NCBI RefSeq assembly: GCF_037975245.1
Contig: NC_092569.1
Coordinates: 24,659,168 to 24,723,167, forward strand
Reading direction: 5' to 3'
Length of the DNA stretch: 64,000 nt
From: Apostichopus japonicus
Taxonomy: Eukaryota > Echinodermata > Holothuroidea > Aspidochirotida > Stichopodidae
The first letter of the stretch is position 1. Every line of letters starts with the position of its first letter. The position numbers and the translations under genes were made by a program. Of the stretch, positions 42,200 to 55,500 are shown one piece after another. The notes beneath the pieces are model-generated. The model saw only the letters and a list, made by a program, of their open reading frames with translations, searched no databases and had not been told where the DNA came from.

Positions 42200-45100
42200 G
42201 TAAGTTCGTGCACTTTGAGTGTCATATTTTGTTTGCAAATATGTCAACACCAACCCACAAGCCCAACACCAATTCATGTCCCACGGAGGAGGTTTATCAC
42301 ACTATAGCACGCATGCATAATTTGCATTATGTTAATTTACTACAACTTTACCAATGCCAACACAAATACCTAACAGGCTACTACTATACCGCCCGTAAAT
42401 ATATGCAGTCATCTGTCCCGGACACCAACATCTGCCCCTTTACCAGATTCATAGCCATGAATATATGCATATATATGCATAAATATGCATAAATATGCAT
42501 AAATATGCATATATATGCATATATATGCATATATATGCAAATATATATGCATATATGAATATTCACCAAAACCAATAGCAATACGTACTCCGTACTCTGG
42601 AGGAGGCTCATCGTTCATGTACTCTGTGCATGATACATTGCTAACTCACCGGCAACAATACACCAACAGCATCACTAATATCTATATGCAGTTATACGTT
42701 CATCACCCACCAATGGAACATATGGTCACTCTGACAGATGTTGTTTACCTACTCATAACACTGATGTAGGTCCATCACCCACTCATAACACTAATATAGG
42801 TCCTTCACCCACTCATAACACTAATGTAGGTCCATCACCGACTCACAACACTAATGTTGGTCCATCACCGACTCATAACACTAATGTAGGTCCATCACCG
42901 ACTCATAACACTAATGTTGGTCCATCACCGACTCATAACACTAATGTTGGTCCATCACCGACTCATAACACTAATGTAGGTCCATCACCGACTCATAACA
43001 CTAATGTTGGTCCATCACCGACTCATAACACTAATGTAGGTCCATCACCGACTCATAACACTAATGTTGGTCCATCACCGACTCATAACACTAATGTAGG
43101 TCCATCACCGACTCATAACACTAATGTTGGTCCATCACCGGCTCATAACACTAATGTAGGTCCATCGTCGACTCATAACACTAATGTAGGTCCATCACCT
43201 GAGACCATCATAATGATATATCCGGTAGCATTTTGATACATAACTGTGCTAAACGAATACGCATATTTCTTTCAGGAGACACTGCACAAATTACAATATT
43301 GTTCGATGCATAATTGTAAGATGTAAAAGTGTTATACTATAAAAACCCACTATTCACAACACTTGTAAGAGTACGTTATCAGGATATTGAAAATATGAAA
43401 TAATTAATCGAAAGCGATAAGCTTCACATATGATCAAAATGATTTCCATGAATGATACGTGATTAGGTAAGTGACGCCCTTGAAGTGACCTTGACTTACA
43501 ATACGTAGAATGGAACGTACAACGAACACGTACAGTGACGTCATGAAAACCGTTGAGTGATACGATTTCCAGTGTAAATATATTATCGTTCCACTTGAAA
43601 CAAGGAAAAATCAATATTTGACAGTCACTGTATTTCCTTCAGATGAAATTACTGACTTTAACATTTGTGGACGAGGTGAACAGTTGGATACCAAACTTCG
43701 TTTACTCCTGAAGTTGTATAAATTTATACTTTAAAGTTGGTTTGTCCCTTTGAATCGTTTCACGACTAAATGTAATGTGATGTGATATTTTATACAAAGT
43801 CGGATTCCTTAAATTCAACAATAGAGATCTTCGTGGCTATATAAACTTCTGGTTGGTGACTTCAGCAAGTTGTTAACCAAGGTCGGGCTGTCCAGTCGGC
43901 CAGTTAGGCAGCGCCTGGGAGCCCAGAGCCCTAATGGGCCCAGTAGCCTCCATATTAGTCTAATCAAATAAGATATTTAGCACGATTCGGTGTATAAGTG
44001 TTGTTCCAATTTAGCTTAACTACGTGTGTTGTTTGCATAGGCGTAGGAGGCGGGGAGGTGGTGCTGGTGGGCTGCATCCCCCCCCCCAACCAAATGTTTT
44101 TTTTTGAAAATTCGGTCAATATGCTGAAAATTTGTCGGGCACCTACTGAAGGAAAAATAAATTGCAATGTGTTTTCAATGGTTAAACTTATATTATTGTT
44201 ATCATTATTATTATAACGCCTTCCCGAAAGATTATAACAAATATGGAAGGGTAACAACACGGCAAATGGTTGTATGTAGTTGGCACGCGATGTTATAACC
44301 GATACATGCCTATATGATATGTACATTAACAGTTTAAAATTTGGTTATGTTTTTCGGGCAAGACGTTACAGCCCCCCCCCCACCCCAAATCAAATTGAGC
44401 TCCTACGCCTATGGTTGTTTGTTAAGAGACCTACGTAAACAAATAAATAAAACTCTATACACATGAAAACATAACATACCCATGCTCAGTTACTTTCAAG
44501 CACGTACAGTATCGTAACCCACTTTAGTTACTAATTAATAAAGGGTAGGGGTTGAGGACTCCCTATTTTGTATGATTGGCTATGTTGGGCGTGGGGGGAG
44601 GGAAGGAGGGCAAGGCCTCATCCATCATTTGAAAAAGGAGTGGGTGTAGCCTAGAGCTCGTTTAAACCGACTCCCATTTAGAGTAATCTGAAAACATTTA
44701 GCTCTTGTATTCCGAGCGCCACATTTATCCTATAAATTAGGTTTATAGTTAGCTCTGCACGTATGTTTCTGCTACTAGCCACGTTTCGTGGGGGTTGGGT
44801 TGGAAAAGGGGGCCGATGTACAGCCACCCACTGGTTCCGCTTGACTGTTTTTTGCCCAGATCACCATCAGTCCGTCCCTGTCCTCTTCATAATGTTTACG
44901 TACCCCATTAGTATGCAATGATCAAGCCCGATGGTGATAAGGGTGCGGTGGTTGCAATGCCATGGACCGTTGTCAATATGGGATTAACGGCTGATAATTT
45001 ATGTTCCTATTAATTACGTACAGGTCAACGTTGTCAAATTCAATGTAAAATGCTGGCTTTCGGCTTGTTTGGCTTGACATTATAGGATCGCGTCCTTTCT

Positions 45101-48100
45101 GGCATTAATTCATAATAAAGCATATTATTTATGTGTTATCAAACTGAAATGGCTATTGCGTTATAAACTGTTTATACTATAAAAAATACAACAACAAAAA
45201 CAATTTCAAAGATAAGGTTTAGTTTTTTTATGACAAAAAATGAAGAGGTTTAAATATGCTTTCACATAGTTTGACGATGGATTGTACAAAACATGATAGA
45301 TATTTCTATAAACAAACGATCGTCACTCCCCCCCCCCCCCATCATGACGTCATAATGATGGTTACCGCCCCATCCAGTTGGGATTCAAACCACTGTTAAG
45401 TGGTGTTTGACATTGCGACATGTGCCGGGTATCACACCCACGTGAAAATCACTGCTCTTCGTATTTGTATATTTTGTATATTTATTTGTTTCATCACAAT
45501 TTACAGTGTGACGGGAAGTCTCCTATAAAGCCTGTAAGGCTTAACAAAGTAGGAGACTCCCCAAAAAGAAAAAGAAAGAAAAACTTAAGAATAGAAAAAG
45601 AAAAGTTAATAGTAGCATCTACAATGATGAAATAATCGAATTGACTCTACTTGAAATTAATAATGTTAATAAGCAATCCTAACAATCTTTATAATGATCT
45701 TAATCGCAAACACACACAAGAATAAATCCATCAATAGTGAGAAATAATTACAGTTTGGAGATTCCTTTTGAATACAGAGTAAGAAGGCTTATTCTTAACA
45801 TTATCCTGGAGATTATTCCACGTTTTTATAGCACGAATACGAGGGTTAAAAGAACTTAAAGTACTTCGTTGGGATAAAACATGTGCGTTATTACAATGGC
45901 GTGTTTGATGGTTGTGGATTAGTCTATTACTATATATAAAATCTTTAAAAGCCTCGGGTAGCAATCCATTCCATGCTTTATATGCAAATGTTGCAAGGCT
46001 GGACTCTTATGATATCATTTAGTTTTAATAAATTTAATCTTTTGTATAATGGGGTAGTATGATCACGTGGTGCAGCATGTGATATATGGCGGATAGCTCT
46101 CTTCTGGAGGGCACATAGGTGATTAAGATTTGTAGAATAGGTTCCTGACCAAATAGTCGTGCAATAAGTTAATTGGGGTAAAATCAGAGTTATATAGAGT
46201 GTTCTGAGTATATTTGGAGGTAAATAATGTTTTAATTTGCATATAATACCAGTGTTTCTAGCCACTCTGTTACAGACTGCTGATATGTGATCACGCCACG
46301 AAAGTTTATTGTCTATGTGTACACCCAAGAACTTAGTAGTGTTAACCCGATTAATAATTTTATCATTCATGGTAATATTGTGATCCCATCTGAATGAGTG
46401 ACTAGCATTAAACACCATATAATTAGTATATCTCTGCAGGATTAATACCACCCAAATGTCTGGGAAATACCATGAATTCCAAACAATAATTTTAATATAT
46501 AGATATATATATATATATATGAGTGATTTTATCTACAGTTCTTGTTAGAGCCCCCTAAGGTTTCCCTTAATGTACTATTTATCTGTGTTGATATATTTAT
46601 TTTCTATCTTATTTCCTATCTATGCACACCTGTTGCTGGACATTCCGGAATATTCGCATCATATTACAGATATCAGTTAAATTTATAGCTTTTGATTCAC
46701 GATTTCTGTTTCTCATCCAAGTATACCGTTCCACTTTTACCAGTTTTAGAGGGCTACCTATATATGAACAATCATAGAATAAACTTGACCAGGGACGGGT
46801 TTACCTTTGGGTTAGGGGAGGGGTGGTAGTAGTGGAGGACACGGTGCCCGACATAAACGTGGTTGTCCCAACTGAATGTGACACAACCAAGACAGGTATT
46901 TGTGTTGATACTTTATAATCTAGGTAAGCAGTTATAATGCAGTTTTATGCTCAATGGGGTATAAAAATCTCATTAATGATTTCGATCGATGTTTAAAATT
47001 TGCTATCGTACCTCACAAATAATAACCTAAAATGAAAACGTAACAAAACTAGTCTATTTACAGAGAGTGTTTTTTTTTCTTCACGAAAAGGTCAGTTTTT
47101 CATTTTGTCGTTGTATCTTATTGATGTTGTCTATACCCTTATATTGTGGCCACGTAAATCGGGGCCCTGTGCCCTGGTCCATTTGGTCTAATGGTTAATC
47201 TGACTTTCACTTGACAAAAGAGAAGAACTGACTGATATACCTTTGAACCACTGTCTGGTTATCTCATAAACACATGTTATGTCCATATATTAATATACCA
47301 TTCTTGAAGTATCTATCGTCGTGTACAGTGTGTTACCAATTATTATCGAAAGAAGACCAACTGTATTCCACAACACATTCCCAAGAGTGCTTTAAACAAC
47401 CAACCTTGTAGGACCATGGAACTCAAACACGTACACGTATAATCGAGTACTCTTAGTACGGTACTTATTCCCGTATACTCGTGGTATTGTACTCACACCA
47501 CAAGTATACCGAATCTCTCAAAAAATGTGTTAAGATTATTAATTCTACCACTAAAAGTGGTTTTAATAACCATGAGCGAAAACATCATGAATTACGGAAA
47601 CGAGGCATAGAAATGATAAAAATCGGAAATAATAGGTGGCCATATTTGGGATTTACTAGCATATCATTAAAGGAGAACGTTTTGAACCATTTTAAGAAAA
47701 GCCAGGTAAGATATAGAGCCCGGGCACAAATACAAGCAAACTTTTACATGGTCTCTATCAGCCCCCGTTCCTTTACATCGACACGCTGACCGTTTGTCTG
47801 AGAGGAACACTGCTTGCAGTAATAGTCGTCGCTCCATGAATCAAGTGGATGGGAGATTCAACCCATGTAGTGACATTTACGCTTAAAATCCTTTATAATT
47901 ACACTCCGACCAGAACAAAGCCAGGATGGTATATGCGAATACTCCACGGAATACATTAACATGTATGCATACATTGCAAATGCCGAGTGACGGAAATTCT
48001 AATGGGTTATACTACTGGGCATTTTCATTTTCTTACCATCCCGAAATCTCTGTATCATCAATTCTGACATTTTATCAAATCAATTTAAATATTTTTTTTT

Positions 48101-51100
48101 TGGTCATCACGAGATGTGTTTATCATTTACACAATATTGTCATGGTGTACGCTGAAATAATATTCAAATATTATTAATCAGGTATACAAAAGAGACATTA
48201 TTGTAATTTCAAGCAAATCACAAATTCTGAAAAATATCCATAAATTGCTACGTCAGCGAAGACATGCTATTAGCGTTTTGTTGAGATACGTAAGGTATAT
48301 AAGTAACGATAAATCTTGTGTAGTTTTGGCTGACATTTCATATGGATATTTTGAGTGTTTTAACTTGACCTTATAGAGAGTACAGCCTTCTTTCGTCGGT
48401 TCTTTCATATATATATATCTTCCTGATAATATCCCGGTGCTACATTGTGCAGGGGCCCAATATAAATTGGTATATGTATATTACTACAAGGTTTTGAGAA
48501 ATATTCACCGCCAATGTGGAAACGTTTAAAGTCCCAATTGTCTCCTATCGTTGGGTCATCTTTTGAACTTTGTTTTACAAAATAGGACAGTCAGTTAAAC
48601 CCACGAGGGTATCAAACCTTTATAGAAACGACAAAACAGTAAAGTACAGGCAAAGCAACCATTGATTAATGTCCATGTTTCATATCTTAAAGGGATATTT
48701 TGTTGTCTGACAAGAGAAACGTACTGTTGAACACCTGATACCTCAATATCCTGTTCCTAACTCTAAATATAGTTCAAAATAAAATAAAACTGTTAGCAAA
48801 CTGCTTATACCCCCCCCCCCCCCCATCTTCTTGTCTTCAAAGGCTAACTGACAAGTGGCACTTGTCATTTAGCCTTTGAAGAAGATCCTGCTAGGATCGA
48901 AACGTCAGGCCAACTTACTTTAACACTTTCTAAATATAGTTGTTTGAATGTAAATCTATTTGGTGTAAGCCGAGCCCAGCCTGTTTCTACAAAAAGTGAA
49001 TCGGAGCATAGGTGATCCGTCATTATAGCTGATCTTCAAATGCATTTTTTTCTTGTTGTAATTTTTCATGTTGATTTATCCTTTTTTAGAATCATGATGC
49101 AATTTGGACTATTTGTGTAGCTGCCAATGGTATATCACATGTATTAACTTCTTTGTATCAATTTCAGTTTCTTTACTGTGATTCAGAAGGAATTTAAACA
49201 TGATCAAGAAAAACTAAAATTGTTTTCAGTACGTACTATATTCATGATGGAGCCATTTACTCCCCTGTGACCGCTATACATGCGGATTAATGACGAATTT
49301 GATTTTTGAAATTTGATTAAAAAGTATCACATATTCCCACATAAGATGCTACGAGGACGAGGCGTTTGCCTAAAGATGCAGAATATTTTCCGCTATTCTT
49401 TAACCACCGCAATATCCCTTTAAAGATCATGTGTTTTAACATGTTAGTCAAGGTGTAGCCTACACCTATAGAGAGCATATGTAGGAGATAATTTCTTCGT
49501 GCAACGGACAAGTGGGACTTCGTAGGTATTTGACCTTGACTGTTCTGGGAGATGGATGCTTCAGTTCAACTTTTAATCTCTTCTTGAATTTAACTTGAAA
49601 TAATTACAACTCAGCTTGGGGTGACCAGGTGCGATGGAGAAAAATAACTTTCAAGTATTTGAACACTAACAAATCGAAATATATAACGCATTAGGGTCAT
49701 TGGAAGTGGTAATACTAATATTGGCATTGTGACCACCAGTATATATCTGGTCTATACTATACATCCAAGTGCCATATGGACACACGCCCAGGATGTGGGT
49801 ATAAGTTACTCAATAACAGTGTTGAAGGGTAACATTTCTCAGCATGTTTTACAATGATCATATATATATATATATATATGAGCACTTAAAATAATAAAAG
49901 AAGTCGAATCAAATTAACAGCAATTATCTTTATGCTATTTTGTCAAAATTGTAACGAACAGCTTCCCTAAAGAACAAACAATAAACGGTTCCTTTTGAGA
50001 TAAATCAGATGTGACTAAACACATTATGGTTATATATGCCGTAAAGCCAAAAAAGCACTGTATAGGCCCCTACAGTGGAAGGAACCTTGTTTATAACTAT
50101 ATCTCTAATGTGTGCTGTTGCATTGTTTGGGTTTTGAAAATACAGAAATATATGTGTTTTAGATTGTGTTGAAGTTTATTCAAGCTACAATGAATTGAGG
50201 CTACCATGTTTGACCCCCCCCCCCTCACCCTCTTCATGGTTCCATGTGACTGTTATTTGCGGCGAGACTGCATGGTCCAATGAGTGTGTTACAATATAGT
50301 GACACTCAATGACGTAGTTAAACTCTTGAGTTCTGTTGCAGGCAGATTGGTAGAAGAGGTCAACGGTCAGATCTTCAAAAACTTGTTGATTGACATTCCT
50401 AAACGATATGAAACATATAACAACAGAGCGATTAGAGAGGATAGTTTATTGATGTTTTGGGTATATGCCCTACCATATGTTAAACATAAGATGGCGATTA
50501 CCGTGGAACCCATGTGGTGGTCACTTGTCTCACGTCAACAGAAGGGTGCATGTTGATAGCGTGAGAGGAACACGCATACAGAATCAGCAAAATAAATACA
50601 AATATCTCAAGATGACCCTCAAATTGTTTCGTAACTGGAAAACTCTAAATTAAAGGCATTGAGGACTCGCCCCAAACCATGTGCAGGACTCTGCAAAAAG
50701 TTAAACTTCCGTTGCTTGCAAATGACGTTTTCTTCTTGTCGCTACAAAATGCAGACAGTAATGAAACGTGATACCTTGTTATCTTTTATCTAGACCTGAG
50801 ATGTCCATCGCTGCTATGTACACTGTGTTGTGGGTATTGACCGTAGCTGTATATATCAGCTGTACACTAGTGTCTAATTACCGATGGTAACAAGCTGTGT
50901 GTGTATTTTCTGGGATCGATGGTGGTGTCTAACACTTCTGTTACATCTCATTCGAAACTAGGTCAGATTACCGGCATGAGACGTTTCTTTGTGCGCGAGT
51001 CTTCACACCCTTTAAGGAAAGAAATCTTGACTTCACTTTTGCCACCACCCCCCTTTGATAGAAAAATAAATAAATAAGAGAAATCGTGTCACTATTGTTG

Positions 51101-52476
51101 CACACATTATTGTTTGATATGACCTGGATATGCTTTGTAATTCCATATAATGGGCATGTTACTTTACACAACTGCATAGGCGTAGGAGGCGGACGGGGGG
51201 GGGGGGGCTGCAGCCCCCAATCAAATATTATTGTGAAAGTTCTGGCAATTTGCTGAGAATTTTTCGGGCACCTACTGAAAGAAAAATAAATTGCAATGTG
51301 TTTTTCAATGGTTAAACTGATATTATTATTATCGTTATTATTGTAACGACTTCCCCAAAAATGGTAATTAGACGGCAAATGATTGTATGTAATTGGCATG
51401 CGATGTAATAACCGATGCATGCCTATATGATATGTACATTAGGATGTTGAAAGCGCCCGGAGCGCGCGAAAATTTGTGGTTATATTTTTCGGGCAAGTCG
51501 TTACAGCCCCCCCCCCCCAAAAAAAATCAAGTTGTGCTCCTACGCCTATGCACAACTGTGCAATGTAAACGATCATCTCACGTAGTTATATGTCGTAACC
51601 GAAAACGCCGAAACTTACAACATAGTAAAATGGAATAATATGGAATGCATGTTGCCAATATACTTTCAATGTCAAAACGTTTGGTAAAATTGTAGACGTT
51701 TTAATTATTTCCGCTGACTTAAAGAAAAGGAAACAATTTAAGACGATTTGATTACTTCGCTGTCTGGTCCAACAATTGATTAATGAATACCCCTCCCACA
51801 TGATGTCCTGTGTAATATCTGTGTGAGTAACCTTTGAAGCATTACCCTGCCATACTATCCATAGGTGTGCATTTAACGCCGGGGTCCCTGATTGAACCCG
51901 ACACAGAAAAAGAACAATATATCACCGTTTAGGTTATGGAAATTATTGGTTTACTCTTTGTAGTGCAATAGAACAATGCCATTCGGCAAGGTGTAGTTAT
52001 AAGTACATATATAGTTATGTGAATCTGCAGTACGAAACAGCCAATACAAGCTAAAACAGTTCGGCTTAAAAAGGATCGCGACACTAGTTTGAAATAAGAT
52101 GAAATATGATGAGAGGTGAGATGGGGGGGGGGGGGGGGAGTAGTGCAGGAGCCACAATAACGTCCAATTGGTGATTGAATTTTCACCTGTGCAAATTGTT
52201 GCAGTAAATATTATAAGCCATGCCCTACCTGTGCACCCCCCCCCCCCCGACCCATCCCCGGATTGCCGGCACCCACCCTTCTCTCAGATGTCAGGGATCA
52301 TAGCTTATTTTGTCTCCCTTGTATCAACCAAATATGAAATAAAGTAAACGGACATGTGACAAACTGAGACATGAGAAAGAGAGACACATTTTATTTCATC
52401 AAATCTAAACATCTTGATCGTTCTGATCGTGACACGATTAAATTTACTAGCGTACAATCAATGATCATTTCGATTA

Positions 52477-52524
<48 letters not shown>

Positions 52525-55500
52525 CAGCGTCCATAGCCTAGTGGTTAGGGTGTCCGCGTACAGAGCGGGAGGCCCGTGGTTCGAATCCCGGTGGAGGCTG
52601 AAAGTTTTTTCACTGTTCTTGATTTTCCAACTCATTACGATTTTCATTTATATATATTGCCTTTGTCGTTTACCTCCATTGCATTAACATAAAGTCTGTT
52701 CAAAGTATCTCTTTCGAGATCCGGCTTTAGGAATCACAAATGATTTTCGAGTTGGTTAGCATCATGTTTGATCTCTAGAGTAAGGCAAAATATGTCACCA
52801 AAAACAGAACTAGTATTGTTCGATACAGGTGACAAACGCCTACAGTGGAATTACGACCTTCCTTACCGGTTTCGAACCTCTGGACATACAATCAGCGTCC
52901 ATAGCCTAGTGGTTAGGGTGTCCGCGTACAGAGCGGGAGGCCCGTGGTTCGAATCCCGGTGGAGGCTGAAAGTTTTTTTCACTGTTCTTGATTTTCCAAC
53001 TCATTACGATTTTCATATATATATATATATATATATATACATACAAATACAAACACACATAAATATATATATATATATATAAATATATTCGCATAGATAT
53101 ATATATATATATACATATATATTTATGTGTGTTTGTATTTTTATTTGTATGTATATATATAGAGTAGACATTTACGTTTCTCTTATTCTGCTGCCATTTC
53201 AGATGCTTGTATATTCGAAGGAAATTCTTACGGGCTTGGCGATACGGTCCAAGATAACTGCAACACGTGGTAAGTATTTTCGCCATTATTTGCCTTAATG
53301 TGGAGGAATTCTGAGGTTTTGTTCAGGTTCTAATAAACATTTTAATTCACTCTGTTAAGATGATTATTGAACGTTAGAACGTTAAGAAGACACGGGTCCG
53401 AGAAATGAGCATCACCAGCAACGAATTTGGCAAGATATCCGATCAAATTTACTCTTTTTGATTTGGGCATTTTATCAGATGAAACTATTCTAAAACCCGG
53501 GAAAATTTAGTATTTTCTACAAATAGGCCTATTTTTCATCAAACAATGATGATGTCATCATTCGACGCAGGGTGTAGTTCCATGTATCGTTTGTAATTGT
53601 CTGTCTGTGTGAATGGGACTGTGTGTGCGTTAATGGCATTTAGATTGACAGTTTTCTTAAATCAGCCAAATTTTGTTCTGATTCCCTTTTTTATATAATT
53701 TAGCCATCGATTTATTTACAAAATTTCCCTTCAAAACGGGCTGCCACACAAACAAAAATTTGGGAGGAAAGTGACTAGTCACCCCTCCTCCACCTTCTTC
53801 AAATCGATCATATGATGATGCTGTGCAAATAAGGGAATACTCTGTATACAGACTCCGTGGTTATACTAACGCATGCCTGAATGTGAGGCCAACAGAATCA
53901 CGTCACTACACTATATAGGCAAATATAAATAATACCTACACTATTTAATGTCGTAGTCAAATTTGAAGGGAAAAAAACACTCTCCATAAACGATTGTACG
54001 TAAAGAAATTTCGATCACGGAACCGATCGAAGTGAATATTAATATAGACTTTCATCACGTTATGGAATGCAACGGAGGAACCATGTTTTTAAAAAAGGGA
54101 GGGGGGTTAAAGCCGACTTCCGTGTAGGAGGAGGGGGTCGGTGCCCCCCCCCCACACTCCCATGCAAAAAATAGATGTAAAATGATGCATTATTAGGCTA
54201 TAAATTAAGTCTATAATTACGTGCAAGGTTGTGCTAAATAACTACCTTAAGCTTTCGTAGGTTTTTAAACCGGTGGGGATACAACCCACACACCCTGGAA
54301 TTGGTGGGGGAGGGGGGGGGGGGTATATGGTATACACATATATAGTTTGCGTATGATCCGGAAGTTACATAACGTAGTCTAGTTAGTGATATGAAATATA
54401 AACTGTCGTTTTGCTACCCAAACTCTCACCCAGTTGAAACAATGTTTTCTTTACTGTGGTGTTATTTCCCGCATCCAGAGCACTCGTGTTGTCAGTACGA
54501 GCAGTATGAATATCTTGTTTCTATCAGATCAAGGTATGGAACTGATTGTACTGACAATACCAGTGCTTTGAGAGCATGGTACTGGTGTACAGTTTAGAGA
54601 GGTATTAGCATTAGGAAATTGTCCCAATTGGCTGGAACTCTTCCAACTGTTTTAAATATTCATTTACAGTATAGTCTTTCTAACTTAAAGTAATTTTATA
54701 TATAATGCAATTGTATATTGAATGCATTGACGGGATTAAAACCTTATCATGCTATGATTGTATCAATTAATTTGTATGTTTTGCCAATTTACGGGGTGCC
54801 CATGCAGCAGTCCAGTCGCTGTTGGTTCAAACCACGTTTAACAAAGTAGTTACATCAGAGTGCAAACATACCAATCTTGCACAGTTGACTTGTCAGGGCT
54901 GAGACTCTCGGGGGTCTTCAGGTCAACTTTATAAGGGAGGTCATATTTGATAAAAAAGTGCATACCCCTTGGAACGCAGGATAAGAGGGTCTAAATTACG
55001 TTACCACAAACATGCGTCTTGCGAAATGTTGAATGAAGAATATATGCGCGAAGTTTCAATTTCAAGTTGAGTACAAAGGCATAATGTCACGTGCGCTTAG
55101 ATTGGAAGCGCAAAAAAAAGAGAGTATTTTTGTTGTAACATTCAACCTCCATTTATACAAACAAAATGTTTATTTTTAGTCTCATGTGGTGAAATAATTT
55201 TACAACAACGCATCTTTGATCACTGTCATTGTCATAAAATTGAAAAATGTTTAAGGTTTTGGAATGAACTTATCGTGACGCCAGTCACATGAAACAATGT
55301 ACTTTCAACGAGTTATTATCTTAGTTATTATCTTGAGTTATTTCAATAAATTGTTAATAATTGGAACAATACCGTTCGAGGGAAGTGACCCGAAAGCTTA
55401 TCATATGAAATTATACGTCGATGCACTTTTTCTCTCATGGTCACAGAAAATGTTTTCTTTACAACCAAAATAAAACATACATTCCTGTAGCTTTTATTTG

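Noticed and set aside
42200..42492. Extension of exon 1's frame to a 182-residue protein
   Set aside because: A consensus donor precedes it, the extension has low complexity and enters the ATGCAT repeat; the TINAG domain order needs splicing here.
45360..45445. Minus-strand tRNA-like SINE head (GGTTTGAATCCC)
   Set aside because: A B-box-like string is present but no matching A box at tRNA spacing.
47481..47789. 102-residue frame with a basic segment
   Set aside because: No homology recognised, no splice or start context; lies in an intron of the TINAG-like gene.
52534..52595. Genuine tRNA gene at the twin repeats
   Set aside because: A and B boxes are good but the T stem is mismatched, the anticodon would be an unusual ACA, and the same tail follows both copies: a SINE.
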